Of a stretch of 64,000 nt of DNA, positions 7,422 to 17,140 are shown piece after piece. The stretch is from the NCBI RefSeq assembly GCF_014656455.1, contig NZ_BNCL01000008.1, forward strand, positions 97,063 through 161,062, in the 5' to 3' direction. Source of the DNA: Paracoccus aerius (GTDB taxonomy: Bacteria > Pseudomonadota > Alphaproteobacteria > Rhodobacterales > Rhodobacteraceae). The notes under the pieces are model-generated. The model was not told where the DNA came from. It was given only the letters and a program-made list of their open reading frames with translations, and did no database searches. Positions within the stretch are counted from its first letter, which is position 1, and the number at the start of each line of letters is the position of its first letter. A program made the position numbers and the translations under genes.

Positions 7422-10400
7422 ATGTCCGACCCCCTCCCCCCCTCCGTCGAGGCGCTGACCCTTCTGCGCGAGGCAGGCCCCGCCGACCGCATCCTGCACG
7501 TGGCCCGCGACGAACGGACGGCCGAGGCGCTGGCCGCCTTCCTGGGGCGCGTGCTGCCCGACCGCCGGGTCCTGTTCATGCCGCCCTGGGATTGCCTGCC
7601 CTTCGACAGCGCCTCGCCCACGCCCGATGCGATGGGCCGCCGCATGGCCGTCCTGCACCAGTTGCAGGATCCACAGGCGGGCGACATCGTCGTGGCGCCG
7701 CTTTCGGTGCTTCTGCAACGCCTGCCGCCGCATGACGCCCTGCGCAGCCTGTCCATCGGGACGGGCGATCCCCTGGACACGGCAGCCCTTGAGGCCTTTG
7801 CACGGCGCGCGGGATATACCGCCGACGACCGCATCGACGAGCCGGGCGAAATCGCCATCCGCGGCGGCACGGTCGAGATTTTCGCCGCCGGCAACGCCCT
7901 GCCCTGCCGGATCGAACTGTCGGACGGCGTCGTGACCGCGCTGCGCTGCTTCGATCCCGTGACCCAGCGGTCCACCGGAGAGGTCGACCGGCTGGACATC
8001 GTCCCCGTGACGGAACTGCCACCGGCCGAGGATCCGGCCGAACGCGGGGCGGAACATCGCCTGCCCAAGGCATGGCAATTCCTGGCGACGCTGCCCGACC
8101 ACATGGGTGATGCCCGGATCATCGCCCTGCCCGCGACCCTAGCCCTGGCGGAACGGCGGCTGGCCCGCCTTGAAGAAGCCCGCGCCGAGGCCGAGGCCGA
8201 CGGGGGCCATCCCCTGCCCGTCGATGCCCTGTATCTGGGGGCGTCGGAATGGGCGGATCTTGCGGCCCGCATCCAGGCGCCGGACCCCGGCGACTGGACC
8301 TCCGTTCCCGCCTTTGCCGCCGCCGCCCGGCCGCGCGCACGGCTGGCCCAGTATCTGGCTAGTGACGCCGTGGCGGGACGGCCCGTGGTGTTTGTCGCCG
8401 GATCCGAATCGGAACGGGCGCGCATCACCCGGATGCTCGCGCAGGCCGCGGGCGATCCGCCCGCGCGGGCCGCCACCTGGGCCGAAGCCATGGGCCGGGA
8501 CCGTGCCATCCTTCTGGCCGATCTGGCCGAAGGCGCGGTCGCCCCCGACGTGGCCCTTGTCACCGGCCAGGATCTGCTGGGCAGCCGCGCCGGATCAAGC
8601 CCCCGCCAGGCCTCGCTGCAGGCGCTGCCCTCGGCCGGGCTGGAACTGGGCGATATCGTCGTCCACCAGGATCACGGCCTTGCGCGGCTCGAAGGGCTGG
8701 AGCCGCTGGACGCGTCCGATCCCGGCACCGAGGCGATCCGCCTGACCTTTGCCCGCGAAGAACGGCTGATGGTGCCGACCCATGACGCGGGCCGGATCTG
8801 GCGCTATGGCAGCGGCGATGCGGGGGTCAAGCTGGACCGCCTGCGCGGCACGGCCTGGCCCCGGCGCCGCCAGGCCACGGCCGATGCCCTGGACCGGCTG
8901 GCCGATCAGCTTGTGGCGCTTGCCCGCGAACGGGATGCGGCGAAGGCACCGGAACTGGTGCCCCCTGCCCGCGACTATGAACGCTTCATTGCGCGCTTTC
9001 CGTTCCAGCCCACCCCCGACCAGGCGGCGGCGGTGCGCGCGGTGCTGGCCGACATGGCATCGGGACGCCCGATGGACCGGCTGGTGATCGGCGACGTCGG
9101 CTTCGGCAAGACGGAGATCGCCCTGCGCGCGGCAGCGGCGGCCGCGCTTGGCGGCCGGCAGGTGGCTGTCTGCGCCCCGACCACCGTGCTGGCGCGGCAG
9201 CATTACGATACCTTCCGCCGCCGCTTCGCCCCCTTCGGGATCACCGTGGGCCACCTGTCGCGCCTTGTCACGGGCAAGCCCGCCGCAGCGGTCCGCGAGG
9301 GATTGGCCGACGGTTCGGTCCGCATTGCCGTCGGCACCCATGCCCTGCTGGGCAAGGGCGTGACCTTTGCCGATCTGGGCCTGCTGGTCATCGACGAGGA
9401 ACAGCGCTTCGGCGCCGCCCAGAAGGAAAAGCTGCGCGACCTGGGCCAGGGCCTGCACGTCCTGTCGATGAGCGCGACCCCCATCCCCCGGACCTTGCAG
9501 ACGGCCCTTGTCGGGTTGCAGGATCTCAGCATCCTCCACACGCCCCCTGCCCGCCGCCGCCCGATCCGCACCCTGCTGGCCGATGACGGGGATGCAACGC
9601 TGCGCCAGGCCCTGCTGCGCGAACACCGCCGCGGCGGGCAAAGCTTCGTGGTCGTGCCGCGGGTCGAGGATATCGCGCCCGTGGCCGAACGCCTCGAACG
9701 CCTGCTGCCCGCCCTGCGGCTGCGCGTCGCCCATGGCAGCCTGTCGGCGCGAGAGATCGACGAGGTGATGGTGGGCTTCGCCGGGGGCGATGGCGATGTC
9801 CTTCTGGCGACCGGGATCATCGAAAGCGGGCTGGACGTGGCGCGGGCCAACAGCATGGTTATCCTGCGCCCGGCGCTGTTCGGCCTGGCACAGTTGCACC
9901 AGTTGCGCGGCCGGGTGGGGCGCGGCCCGGTGCAGGCCTATTGCCACCTTCTGACGGCGGAGGGCGAGGACCTGTCCGAGGATGCGCAGAAACGCCTGGG
10001 AACCCTGCAGGCCATGGACCGGCTGGGCGCGGGAATGGCGATCAGCGCGGCCGACCTCGACCGGCGCGGTTCGGGCGACCTGCTGGGGGAACGGCAGGCG
10101 GGCCATGTGCAGCGGGTGGGGCTGGGGCTTTACCAGCAGATGCTGGCGCAGGCCCTGCGGCGCGCAAAGGGGCTGGCCGAGGTTCCGCCTCCGCCGCAGG
10201 TGCCGGGCGAACCGGGCCACTTCCCCGCGGATTATGTCCCCGAACCGGAGAACCGGCTGGACCTGTATCATCGCATCGCCCGCGCCTCGGACGCGGCCGA
10301 GGTCGCGCGCCTTGCGGACGAGATCGCGGACCGCTTCGGCCCCCTGCCCGAACCCACCGTCACGCTGCTGCGCGCGGCAGGCCTGCGCGCGCTTGGCGCG

Positions 10401-10601
10401 GTGCTGGGTGTCGAGACCCTCAGCCTCGGCCCCGAAGGGGTGGCGCTGTGCTTCCGCGACGGGGTGGACATGGAAGACCGCGCGCCCCTGGCCCTCGACC
10501 TGGACGGCGTCGCGATCGAAGACCGCCGCCTGACGCTGCACCACCCCGGCCCCGAGGACCGCCTGGACGTGGCAAGCGACCTGCTGGAACGGATGGCCTG
10601 A
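7422..10601 (+). CDS. Mfd-like transcription-repair coupling factor / SF2 DNA translocase, shortened and divergent
   Basis: This 1059-residue protein has the Mfd order of domains. A UvrB-like N-terminal region is followed by an RNA-polymerase-interacting CarD-like domain (GDIVVHQDHGLARLEGLE, about residue 407). An SF2 translocase follows, with Walker A GDVGFGKTE (about 557), DEEQRFG (about 658) and HQLRGRVGRG, and then a C-terminal TRCF domain (PENRLDLYHRIARAS). Canonical Mfd proteins are about 1150 residues, and the shortening is mainly N-terminal, where UvrA recruitment elements reside. A GTG 6 nt upstream is a possible alternative start. It stands alone between unrelated operons. It may be a second, specialised Mfd paralogue on this replicon; the chromosomal copy is not visible here. 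Confidence 0.85.
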   Translation: MSDPLPPSVEALTLLREAGPADRILHVARDERTAEALAAFLGRVLPDRRVLFMPPWDCLPFDSASPTPDAMGRRMAVLHQLQDPQAGDIVVAPLSVLLQRLPPHDALRSLSIGTGDPLDTAALEAFARRAGYTADDRIDEPGEIAIRGGTVEIFAAGNALPCRIELSDGVVTALRCFDPVTQRSTGEVDRLDIVPVTELPPAEDPAERGAEHRLPKAWQFLATLPDHMGDARIIALPATLALAERRLARLEEARAEAEADGGHPLPVDALYLGASEWADLAARIQAPDPGDWTSVPAFAAAARPRARLAQYLASDAVAGRPVVFVAGSESERARITRMLAQAAGDPPARAATWAEAMGRDRAILLADLAEGAVAPDVALVTGQDLLGSRAGSSPRQASLQALPSAGLELGDIVVHQDHGLARLEGLEPLDASDPGTEAIRLTFAREERLMVPTHDAGRIWRYGSGDAGVKLDRLRGTAWPRRRQATADALDRLADQLVALARERDAAKAPELVPPARDYERFIARFPFQPTPDQAAAVRAVLADMASGRPMDRLVIGDVGFGKTEIALRAAAAAALGGRQVAVCAPTTVLARQHYDTFRRRFAPFGITVGHLSRLVTGKPAAAVREGLADGSVRIAVGTHALLGKGVTFADLGLLVIDEEQRFGAAQKEKLRDLGQGLHVLSMSATPIPRTLQTALVGLQDLSILHTPPARRRPIRTLLADDGDATLRQALLREHRRGGQSFVVVPRVEDIAPVAERLERLLPALRLRVAHGSLSAREIDEVMVGFAGGDGDVLLATGIIESGLDVARANSMVILRPALFGLAQLHQLRGRVGRGPVQAYCHLLTAEGEDLSEDAQKRLGTLQAMDRLGAGMAISAADLDRRGSGDLLGERQAGHVQRVGLGLYQQMLAQALRRAKGLAEVPPPPQVPGEPGHFPADYVPEPENRLDLYHRIARASDAAEVARLADEIADRFGPLPEPTVTLLRAAGLRALGAVLGVETLSLGPEGVALCFRDGVDMEDRAPLALDLDGVAIEDRRLTLHHPGPEDRLDVASDLLERMA

Positions 10602-10906
10602 CGGGTCAGCCGGATGAACCTTCGTCTGGCATGGTAAGACGGGTTCCAGATCAGAATTGACATGTCAGTTAAGCATGTGGGCGGCCCAAACGAACCGGAC
10701 GGGACGTTCAGCCCCTGCCGATGAACTTCAAACCCTGAGACAATCATGACCTTGCGAGGGATTTAACAAGGCAATTACAGTAGGTTGAAAGCGCCTGCCG
10801 CCGCACCCCCTTGCATTCCCGCATTTCCCGAGTCTTTTACTTGCCAATCCCGGCCGGCGGCGAGGCTTGTCGTCAGCGCCGTGCCCGCATCTTGAAAGGC
10901 AGCGTC
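10602..10906. promoter_or_regulatory. intergenic region upstream of the iron-siderophore ABC operon, with one palindrome
   Basis: This 305-nt gap contains a near-perfect 16-nt inverted repeat of the form AAYTGACATGTCARTT at 10655-10670, which looks like a regulator site. Further down, TTGCGA (10752-10757) and TACAGT (10776-10781), spaced by 18 nt, form a weak promoter candidate for the operon starting at 10907. No Fur or Irr box could be recognised with confidence, although the downstream genes suggest iron control. Confidence 0.35.
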
Positions 10907-11818
10907 GTGAAGAACCTGATACTTGCCCTTGCCATGGCCGTTCCGGCAAGCGCCTTGGCGGACATCGTGACCGAAACCGTAACGGTCCGGACAGCCGTCG
11001 GCGAGGTCGCGGCGCCGGTCGCGCCGGAAACGGTCGTGGCCCTGGATTTGGCGGCACTCGACAGCCTGGCCGCGCTTGGCGTGCCGGTGGCGGGTCGTCC
11101 CGACATGACGCCGCCCGCCTATCTTGCCAAAGCCGTTGAGGGCGTGCCCACCGTCGGCACCTTGTTCGAGCCGGATTTCGAGGCCCTGGCCGTCATGGCC
11201 CCGGACCTGATCGTCGCGGGCGGCCGGTCGCAGCCGCAGGTGGCGGCGCTGTCGCGGATCGCGCCGACGCTGGACATGACGGTCGGGGCCGAGGATCTTG
11301 TCGAGGAAGCCAAGGCCCGGCTGGACGCCTATGGCGCCATCTTCGACCGCGCCGAACAGGCACGGGACCTGAAGGACGACCTTGATGCGGCGCTTGATGA
11401 AACGCGGACGGCGGTGGGGGGCAAGGGGAACGCCCTCATCCTGCTGGTCAGCGGCACCAAGATTTCGGCCTATGGCGCCGGGTCGCGCTTTGGCTGGCTG
11501 CACGACCGGCTGGACCTGCCCCAGGCGGTTCCCGATCTTCGCGAAGGCAATCACGGCGAAGCGGTGTCCTTCGAGTTCCTGGCCAAGGCCGACCCGGACT
11601 GGCTGCTGGTGATCGACCGGGGCGCGGCCATCGGCCAGGGCGGCGAAGCGGCCGCGGCGACGCTGGACAATCCCCTTGTCGCTGGCACCAAGGCCGGAAA
11701 GGCCGGCCAGATCCTGTATCTGGACGGCGCGGCCATGTATCTGGCCGCGGGCGGGGTCCAGTCGCTGATGCTGACCCTGGAACAGCTGCGCCAATCCTTC
11801 GCAAACGCCGGCGCCTGA
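10907..11818 (+). CDS. siderophore/haem-type ABC transporter substrate-binding protein (FatB/FepB-like)
   Basis: This 303-residue class III periplasmic binding protein starts at a GTG that gives a clean signal peptide (VKNLILALAMAVPASALA) with cleavage before DIVTETV. The mature protein has the TroA/FepB features: VVALDLAALDSLAALGV at the N-terminal lobe, then APDLIVAGGRS, and a closing region QILYLDGAAMYLAAGG. It would bind ferric siderophore in the periplasm and deliver it to the two FecCD-type permeases. The stop overlaps the next start in an ATGA arrangement, so the four-gene operon is translationally coupled. Confidence 0.9.
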   Translation: MKNLILALAMAVPASALADIVTETVTVRTAVGEVAAPVAPETVVALDLAALDSLAALGVPVAGRPDMTPPAYLAKAVEGVPTVGTLFEPDFEALAVMAPDLIVAGGRSQPQVAALSRIAPTLDMTVGAEDLVEEAKARLDAYGAIFDRAEQARDLKDDLDAALDETRTAVGGKGNALILLVSGTKISAYGAGSRFGWLHDRLDLPQAVPDLREGNHGEAVSFEFLAKADPDWLLVIDRGAAIGQGGEAAAATLDNPLVAGTKAGKAGQILYLDGAAMYLAAGGVQSLMLTLEQLRQSFANAGA

Positions 11819-12762
11819 TGAGGGGATGGACCGCCGCAGGGCTGGCGCTTGGGGTTCTCGTGGCGGCAAGCCTCGGGATCGGCGCGGGCGATCTGTCGGG
11901 GGCCGACGGGGGGCAGCTGTTCCTGGCCAGCAGGATGCCGCGCACGGCCGCCGCGCTTCTGGCGGGCGCGGGACTGGCGCTTGCCGGGGCCGTGGTGCAG
12001 ATGGCGGTGCAGAACCGCCTGGTCGAGCCCGGCCTGACCGGCACCCCCGAATCCGCGATGGCGGGTCTGCTGGCGGTGACGCTGATCGCGCCCGGCACGC
12101 CGCTGCTGGGCAGGATGATCGTGGCCTCGGTCGCGGCGCTTGCGGGGACGGCGGGCTTTCTGCTGCTGGCGCGGCACATCCCGCGCGAGGATCCGATCCT
12201 GCTGCCGCTGGTGGGGCTGGTCTATGGCGGCATCCTGGGATCGGCCGTCACCTGGGTCGGCTGGACGACGGACCTGATGCAGCTTCTGTCCAGTTGGCAA
12301 CTGGGAGAGTTCTCGGGCGTCCTGCAGGGCCGTTATGAGCTGCTGTGGCTGATCGCGGGGCTTGCGGCGCTGCTTTATGCCATCGCCGACCGGATCACGA
12401 TGCTGAGCCTGGGCGAGGACCGCGCCCGGAGCCTTGGCCTCGACTATCGCGGGACGCTTTTGTCGGGGCTGGTCGTGGTGGCGGTGATCGTTGCGGCGGT
12501 GGTGGTCACGGTGGGGGTGCTGCCTTTCGTGGGGCTGATCGTTCCCAACCTCGTGTCCCGCTGGCGGGGCGACAACCTGCGCGCCAACCTGCCGATGATC
12601 GCGGCGGCGGGCGGCGGGGCGGTGCTGGCGTCCGATGTCCTTGGCCGCGTCATCCGCTGGCCCTACGAGATACCGGCGGGCACGATTTTCGCCGTTGCGG
12701 GGGCTGTCCTGTTCCTGTGGCTGCTTTATGCCCCCGGCAAGGCGCCGCGCCGCCATGGCTGA
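11818..12762 (+). CDS. iron-siderophore ABC transporter permease (FecCD family)
   Basis: This 314-residue polytopic permease has the family signature at RMPRTAAALLAGAGLALAG near residue 39 and the conserved C-terminal GLIVPNLVSRWRGDNLRANL loop that contacts the ATPase. About nine to ten transmembrane helices are expected. It pairs with the next permease, with which it overlaps by 8 nt. This pattern of two different FecCD permeases with one binding protein and one ATPase is typical of catechol or citrate-type ferric siderophore importers (FatC/CeuB versus FatD/CeuC). Confidence 0.92.
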   Translation: MRGWTAAGLALGVLVAASLGIGAGDLSGADGGQLFLASRMPRTAAALLAGAGLALAGAVVQMAVQNRLVEPGLTGTPESAMAGLLAVTLIAPGTPLLGRMIVASVAALAGTAGFLLLARHIPREDPILLPLVGLVYGGILGSAVTWVGWTTDLMQLLSSWQLGEFSGVLQGRYELLWLIAGLAALLYAIADRITMLSLGEDRARSLGLDYRGTLLSGLVVVAVIVAAVVVTVGVLPFVGLIVPNLVSRWRGDNLRANLPMIAAAGGGAVLASDVLGRVIRWPYEIPAGTIFAVAGAVLFLWLLYAPGKAPRRHG

Positions 12763-13699
12763 CCGGTCCCTGCTGATCCTCGCCGCGGCCTGCGCGGGCG
12801 CCGCGGCCGTCTATGTGGCCTGGGGGCTGCAAGGCCCCTACGGCTTCATCCTGTCGCTGCGCGCGACAAGGCTGGCCGCGCTTGCCATCGTGGGCGCCTC
12901 GGTCGGTGCGGCGACGGTGATCTTCCAGACCATCACCGCGAACCGCCTGCTGACCCCCGGCATCGTCGGCTTCGATTCGCTGTTCGTGCTGATCCAGACC
13001 CTGCTGGTGCTTGGCCTTGGCGGCATGGGCTATGCCGCCCTTCCCGCCTTTCCCAAGTTCCTGGTGGAGATCCTGTGCCTGTGCGCCGTCGCGGTCGCCC
13101 TGTTCGCCAGCGTGCTGCGGGCCGGATCGTCGGACATGACCCGGCTGGTCCTGACCGGGGTGATCCTGGGCGTGCTGATGCGCGGCCTGACAGGCTTCGT
13201 GCAGCGGCTGCTTGACCCGACCGAGTTCGCCCTGGCCCAGGCCGCCACCTTCGCCAGCTTCAATTCGATTGACCCGGTCCAGGTGGCCTTCGCGGCGCCC
13301 ATCCTGATCCTGGCCCTGCTTCTGGCCTGGCGCCTTTCGCCCGTGCTGGACGTCGCGCTTCTGGGCCGGGACGGCGCGCGGTCGCTGGGGGTCGATCACG
13401 AGCGGCTGACGATGGCGGCGCTTGCGGTGGTGGCGATGCTGGTCGCGACCTCGACCGCCGTGGCGGGGCCGGTGACCTTCCTGGGCCTTCTGGCGGCAAG
13501 CCTTGCGGCCGCCGCGCTGCCGCACTGGCGCCACGCGGTGCTGATCCCGGGGGCGGCGCTGACGGGCGCGCTGATCCTGATCGTCGGGCAGTTCCTGTTC
13601 GAAAGGCTGCTGGGCCTGCAATCCACCCTGCCCGCCATTGTCGAATCCCTGGGCGGGCTGGTGTTTCTGGTGATGGTCCTGAAAAGGCGGACGGCATGA
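12755..13699 (+). CDS. iron-siderophore ABC transporter permease (FecCD family, second subunit)
   Basis: This 314-residue membrane permease begins MADRSLLILAAACAGAAAVY and contains RATRLAALAIVGASVGAATV, the FecCD N-terminal signature with substitutions. GPVTFLGLLAASLAAAALPH follows as the coupling region. It forms the heterodimeric membrane channel with the preceding gene product. The start is the ATG that overlaps the upstream stop by 8 nt, and the stop overlaps the next start by 4 nt. Confidence 0.92.
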   Translation: MADRSLLILAAACAGAAAVYVAWGLQGPYGFILSLRATRLAALAIVGASVGAATVIFQTITANRLLTPGIVGFDSLFVLIQTLLVLGLGGMGYAALPAFPKFLVEILCLCAVAVALFASVLRAGSSDMTRLVLTGVILGVLMRGLTGFVQRLLDPTEFALAQAATFASFNSIDPVQVAFAAPILILALLLAWRLSPVLDVALLGRDGARSLGVDHERLTMAALAVVAMLVATSTAVAGPVTFLGLLAASLAAAALPHWRHAVLIPGAALTGALILIVGQFLFERLLGLQSTLPAIVESLGGLVFLVMVLKRRTA

Positions 13700-14454
13700 T
13701 ACGGGTAACGAACCTTGGCCTGGCCATTGACGGCAAGACGATCCTCCACGACATCAGCGCCCGGATCCCGCCGCAAGGCCTGACGGCGGTGATCGGCCCC
13801 AACGGCGCGGGCAAGTCCAGCCTGCTTTACTGCCTGTCGGGCCTGACCCGGCCGACATCCGGCCAGGTCAGCATCGACGGCGCCGACATCACGGCGGCGC
13901 GGACGACGGATCGCGCCAGGATGCTGGCGCTGCTGCCGCAGGTGACGCCTGCCCTGCCCCGGCTGACAGTGGCCGACCTTGTGGCCTTTGGCCGCTGGCC
14001 CCACCACAGGGGCCGTCCCAACGACACGGACCGCCGCATCGTCGCACAGGCAATCCGGGACCTGGATCTGGACGACCTGCTGGACCGCCGCCTCGATACC
14101 CTGTCGGGCGGGCAGAGGCAGCGGGCCTTCATCGCCATGAACCACGCCCAATCCACGCCCTGGATGCTGCTGGACGAACCGCTGTCCGCCCTTGATCCGC
14201 GCTACGCGTCCGACATCATGGCCCGGCTGGTCGAGCTGTCGCGTCCCGGCACGGGCCGCGCGATCGTGGTGGTGATGCACGACCTGGCGATGGCCGTGCG
14301 CCATGCCGACTGGGTGATCTGCCTGAAGGCGGGCCGCCTGTTCCGGTCCGGCCCCCCGTCCGAGACGCTGACGGGCGCCGGCCTGTCCGCGCTGTTCGAC
14401 ACCCCCATCCATGTCGAGCATCTGCGCGGCCGCCCGGTGGTGATCATCGACTAG
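13696..14454 (+). CDS. iron-siderophore ABC transporter ATP-binding protein (FecE/FepC-like)
   Basis: This 252-residue ATPase has Walker A GPNGAGKSS, the ABC signature LSGGQRQRAFIAM, Walker B PWMLLDEPLSALD and the H-loop VVVMHDLAMAVRHAD. It closes the four-gene importer operon. Its stop codon overlaps the stop of the convergent DUF2218 gene by a few nucleotides, so the two operons end tail to tail with no room for a separate terminator. Confidence 0.94.
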   Translation: MIRVTNLGLAIDGKTILHDISARIPPQGLTAVIGPNGAGKSSLLYCLSGLTRPTSGQVSIDGADITAARTTDRARMLALLPQVTPALPRLTVADLVAFGRWPHHRGRPNDTDRRIVAQAIRDLDLDDLLDRRLDTLSGGQRQRAFIAMNHAQSTPWMLLDEPLSALDPRYASDIMARLVELSRPGTGRAIVVVMHDLAMAVRHADWVICLKAGRLFRSGPPSETLTGAGLSALFDTPIHVEHLRGRPVVIID

Positions 14455-14759
14455 CCGGTCGCCTGCCCGGCGCCGTCGCGTTTCCAGTCGAAAACCAGTT
14501 CCTCGCGGAAGGCGAAGCGCCGCAGGTGGTCGGCCACCACCCCCTCCAGCCGGTCCAGCCCCTCGGCCGTGGCGTCGGCGATCTGGACATCCAGCCCGGC
14601 CTCGCTGGCCGACAGGGTCACGACCTGGCCGTCGCCGAATGCGATGCGCCCGGAACGGTCGTCGAACTCGACCGCGAAGCGGTGGCTCCAATGCTTGCAA
14701 AGCTGCTGCAGATAACGGCTGGCATGGCCGGTGGCCGCATGGGCACGGGATGTCGTCAT
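14451..14759 (-). CDS. DUF2218 domain-containing protein
   Basis: This 102-residue cytosolic protein is recognisable as DUF2218 by HASRYLQQLCKHWSHRFAVE followed by a short beta-rich region (GRIAFGDGQVVTLSASEAG). The family is small, of unknown biochemical function, and often encoded next to siderophore uptake or ferric reductase genes, as here after the TonB-dependent receptor gene on the same strand. An AAGGA ribosome-binding site lies 8 nt before the chosen ATG. A longer upstream frame exists but runs into the receptor gene region without support. Confidence 0.82.
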   Translation of the reverse strand: MTTSRAHAATGHASRYLQQLCKHWSHRFAVEFDDRSGRIAFGDGQVVTLSASEAGLDVQIADATAEGLDRLEGVVADHLRRFAFREELVFDWKRDGAGQATG

Positions 14760-14844
14760 GGCTTGTCCTTCGAATGGCGGGCTTGCTGCCCCGGTGGAAC
14801 GGCCGGACGGGGCGATCCGCGCCCGGCCTTGTGCTGTCCTTGCG

Positions 14845-17073
14845 CTAGAACCTGATCGACGCCGAGAGGGAATAGGTGCGCGGCGCGCCCGCGGACAGGA
14901 AGCCCCGCGCCGACGTTGCCCAATAGTTCTCGTCCAGGACGTTCTCGACCTGGGCGCGGAGCTGGATGTCCCGGCCGTCGGCCCGTGCCACCGCATAGCG
15001 CACCCCCAAGTCGAGCCGGGTCCAGCCGTCCACCTTCTGGGTGTTGGCCTGGTCGTACCAGGTCGATCCGCCATGCATCAGGCGGCCGGTCAGCGTCAGG
15101 TCGCGGATCCCGGGCGTGTCGTATTCGGCGTAAAGGCTGACCGCCGTGTCGGGAATGCCGGGGGCGTCCTTGCCGTCGAACGCGCCATCCTGGGTGCGAA
15201 CCAGCGTGGCGTCCAGAAAGGTCACGCCGCCCAGCAGGCGAAAGCCCTCCATCGGCTCGCCCGCGACCGACAGCTCCAGCCCCCGGTTGCGCTGCTGGCC
15301 CCCGACCGAAAAGACGTTCGTGGCCGGATCGGTGATGCCGTTCGGCTGGCGGATCTCGAACAAGGCCGCGCCAAGGGCCACGGTGCCGGTGTCGTATTTC
15401 AGCCCGACCTCGCGCTGCCGGTTGACGGTGGCGGGGAAGATCTCGCCCCCGTTCACGGCGGCGGTCGGCGCAATCGGTCCCTCGGTCAGCGCCTCGACAT
15501 AGTTGGCGTAGACCGACAATCCGTCCGTGATCCGATAGGACGCGGCGACGGCCGGAGTGAAGGCCTCGTCCTCGTAAAGATAGTTCCGCTCGCCCACCGG
15601 GGCCTCGGGGATGCCGGGGCGGGTGTTGAAGCCGCGCGACCGGATGGTCTGGTAGCGCCCGCCGATGGTCAGTTGCAGCCGGTCCTGGTCAAAGGACAGC
15701 GTGTCGGACAGGGCGATGCTGGTCGCCGTGAGATCGGCGAAGGGGATCAGGTCGCCGGACCGGGGAAGGCCCGTCGTGTCCACCGAACCGTCCGGCAGAT
15801 AGACCGGGTCATAGATGTTGGTGGGGTTTTCCGGGAAGACCAGAAGGCGCGGGTTGAAGCGGCCCCGGTCGTTCTCGTTCACCGAACGCGCCGCCGACAG
15901 GCTGAGCGCATGGCCGACGCTGCCCGTCATGAACTGCGACCGCAGCCCCACCTCGCCCGAGAAGCCCCGGATCTGCTGCGGGTTATAGCCGAAGGTGTTC
16001 AGCGCATCGCCATCCGCGTCCTGGATCACATAGTTCGAGGTCAGGAAATCCTCGCGGTACCGGCTGGCCCCCGCGGCAGCGTAGATCGTCGTGTCGGGAC
16101 GGATGTCGTATTCCAGCCGCCCCGCGATCATGCGATGGCTGCTGTCGTGGTATTCGAAGGGATTGGCGGTGTTCACCTTGCCGTCGGGCGCATCGGGGAT
16201 GTCGATACCTGGCAGGGCCGCGTTGAACAGCGAGGTCGGCGCGTCGAGGTTCTGGTTGGACAAGCTCGCATCAAGCGAGGCGCGCAGCCGGTCGCCGCGG
16301 TAGTCCAGCCCCAGCGTCGCCACGCCGACCTCGACGCTGTTGTTGTCAAGCGCGCTGTCGCCCGCCCGCCAGGACCCGTTGGCGCGCAGGCCCCATCCCC
16401 CGCCGGTGCCGAAGCGCCGCCCCACGTCCAGATGCGTCCACACTTGCGAATCCGACAGGATGCTGGTGGTCAGTTGCGTCAGGGCCTGATCGCCCGCCCG
16501 CTTGGGCACCAGGTTGATCGTCCCGCCGACGCGACCGACCCCGCCATTGGCAAGGGCGGTCGGTCCCATCAGGACATCGACCTGCGCGATGCCTTCAAGC
16601 GCGCTGCGGCGGGGGTTGGCCAGATAGGGCAGCCCGTCGAACAACGTGTCCAGGTTGGTGACGGAAAAGCCACGGATGAAGAAGGAATCGCGCTCGCTGA
16701 AGGTGGGGGCGTCCTGACGGACCGAAGGGTCGTTCGACACCAGATCGCCAAGGCTGATCGCCTGCTGGTCCTGGATCAGGGCCTCGGTAAAGCCCGTGAC
16801 GCGGAACGGTGCCGATTGCGCGTCGCGGTTCCCAAGCGCGCCAAGCCGGACCTGGGTCGATACCTGGCCGCCTGCATAGGGCGCGGCGGGCGCGTCGATG
16901 GTCCCGGTGAGCAGGCCAGCCGCGTCCAGCGTGATCGGCGCCAGGACCGTGGGTTGGGCCGGATCGGCAACCGGTTGGGCCAGGGCCAGGGCCGGACCAA
17001 GCGCGGCCATCGAGACGCCCAGAAGCAACTGCGGAACATGTCTGACGAAGTAACGGCTTGCGGGGCGATGCAT
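14845..17073 (-). CDS. TonB-dependent siderophore receptor (outer membrane)
   Basis: This 742-residue outer-membrane transporter has a signal peptide (cleavage near ALAQPVADP), a plug domain of about 150 residues (SLGDLVSNDPSVRQ, RDSFFIRGFSVTN, LMGPTALANGGVGRVGG), and a long 22-strand-type beta-barrel that ends in an aromatic C-terminus, YSLSASIRF. It imports ferric siderophore using TonB energy and feeds the ABC importer encoded convergently. Length and domain order are normal for FhuA/Fiu-like receptors. The specific siderophore is unknown. A good minus-10 hexamer lies about 70 nt upstream. Confidence 0.93.
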   Translation of the reverse strand: MHRPASRYFVRHVPQLLLGVSMAALGPALALAQPVADPAQPTVLAPITLDAAGLLTGTIDAPAAPYAGGQVSTQVRLGALGNRDAQSAPFRVTGFTEALIQDQQAISLGDLVSNDPSVRQDAPTFSERDSFFIRGFSVTNLDTLFDGLPYLANPRRSALEGIAQVDVLMGPTALANGGVGRVGGTINLVPKRAGDQALTQLTTSILSDSQVWTHLDVGRRFGTGGGWGLRANGSWRAGDSALDNNSVEVGVATLGLDYRGDRLRASLDASLSNQNLDAPTSLFNAALPGIDIPDAPDGKVNTANPFEYHDSSHRMIAGRLEYDIRPDTTIYAAAGASRYREDFLTSNYVIQDADGDALNTFGYNPQQIRGFSGEVGLRSQFMTGSVGHALSLSAARSVNENDRGRFNPRLLVFPENPTNIYDPVYLPDGSVDTTGLPRSGDLIPFADLTATSIALSDTLSFDQDRLQLTIGGRYQTIRSRGFNTRPGIPEAPVGERNYLYEDEAFTPAVAASYRITDGLSVYANYVEALTEGPIAPTAAVNGGEIFPATVNRQREVGLKYDTGTVALGAALFEIRQPNGITDPATNVFSVGGQQRNRGLELSVAGEPMEGFRLLGGVTFLDATLVRTQDGAFDGKDAPGIPDTAVSLYAEYDTPGIRDLTLTGRLMHGGSTWYDQANTQKVDGWTRLDLGVRYAVARADGRDIQLRAQVENVLDENYWATSARGFLSAGAPRTYSLSASIRF

Positions 17074-17140
17074 CGGTCCATCCTGAGGTTGAAGAAGACG
17101 CGCCAGATCCTGTCACATCGGTCGGCGCTGATTCTTTACA

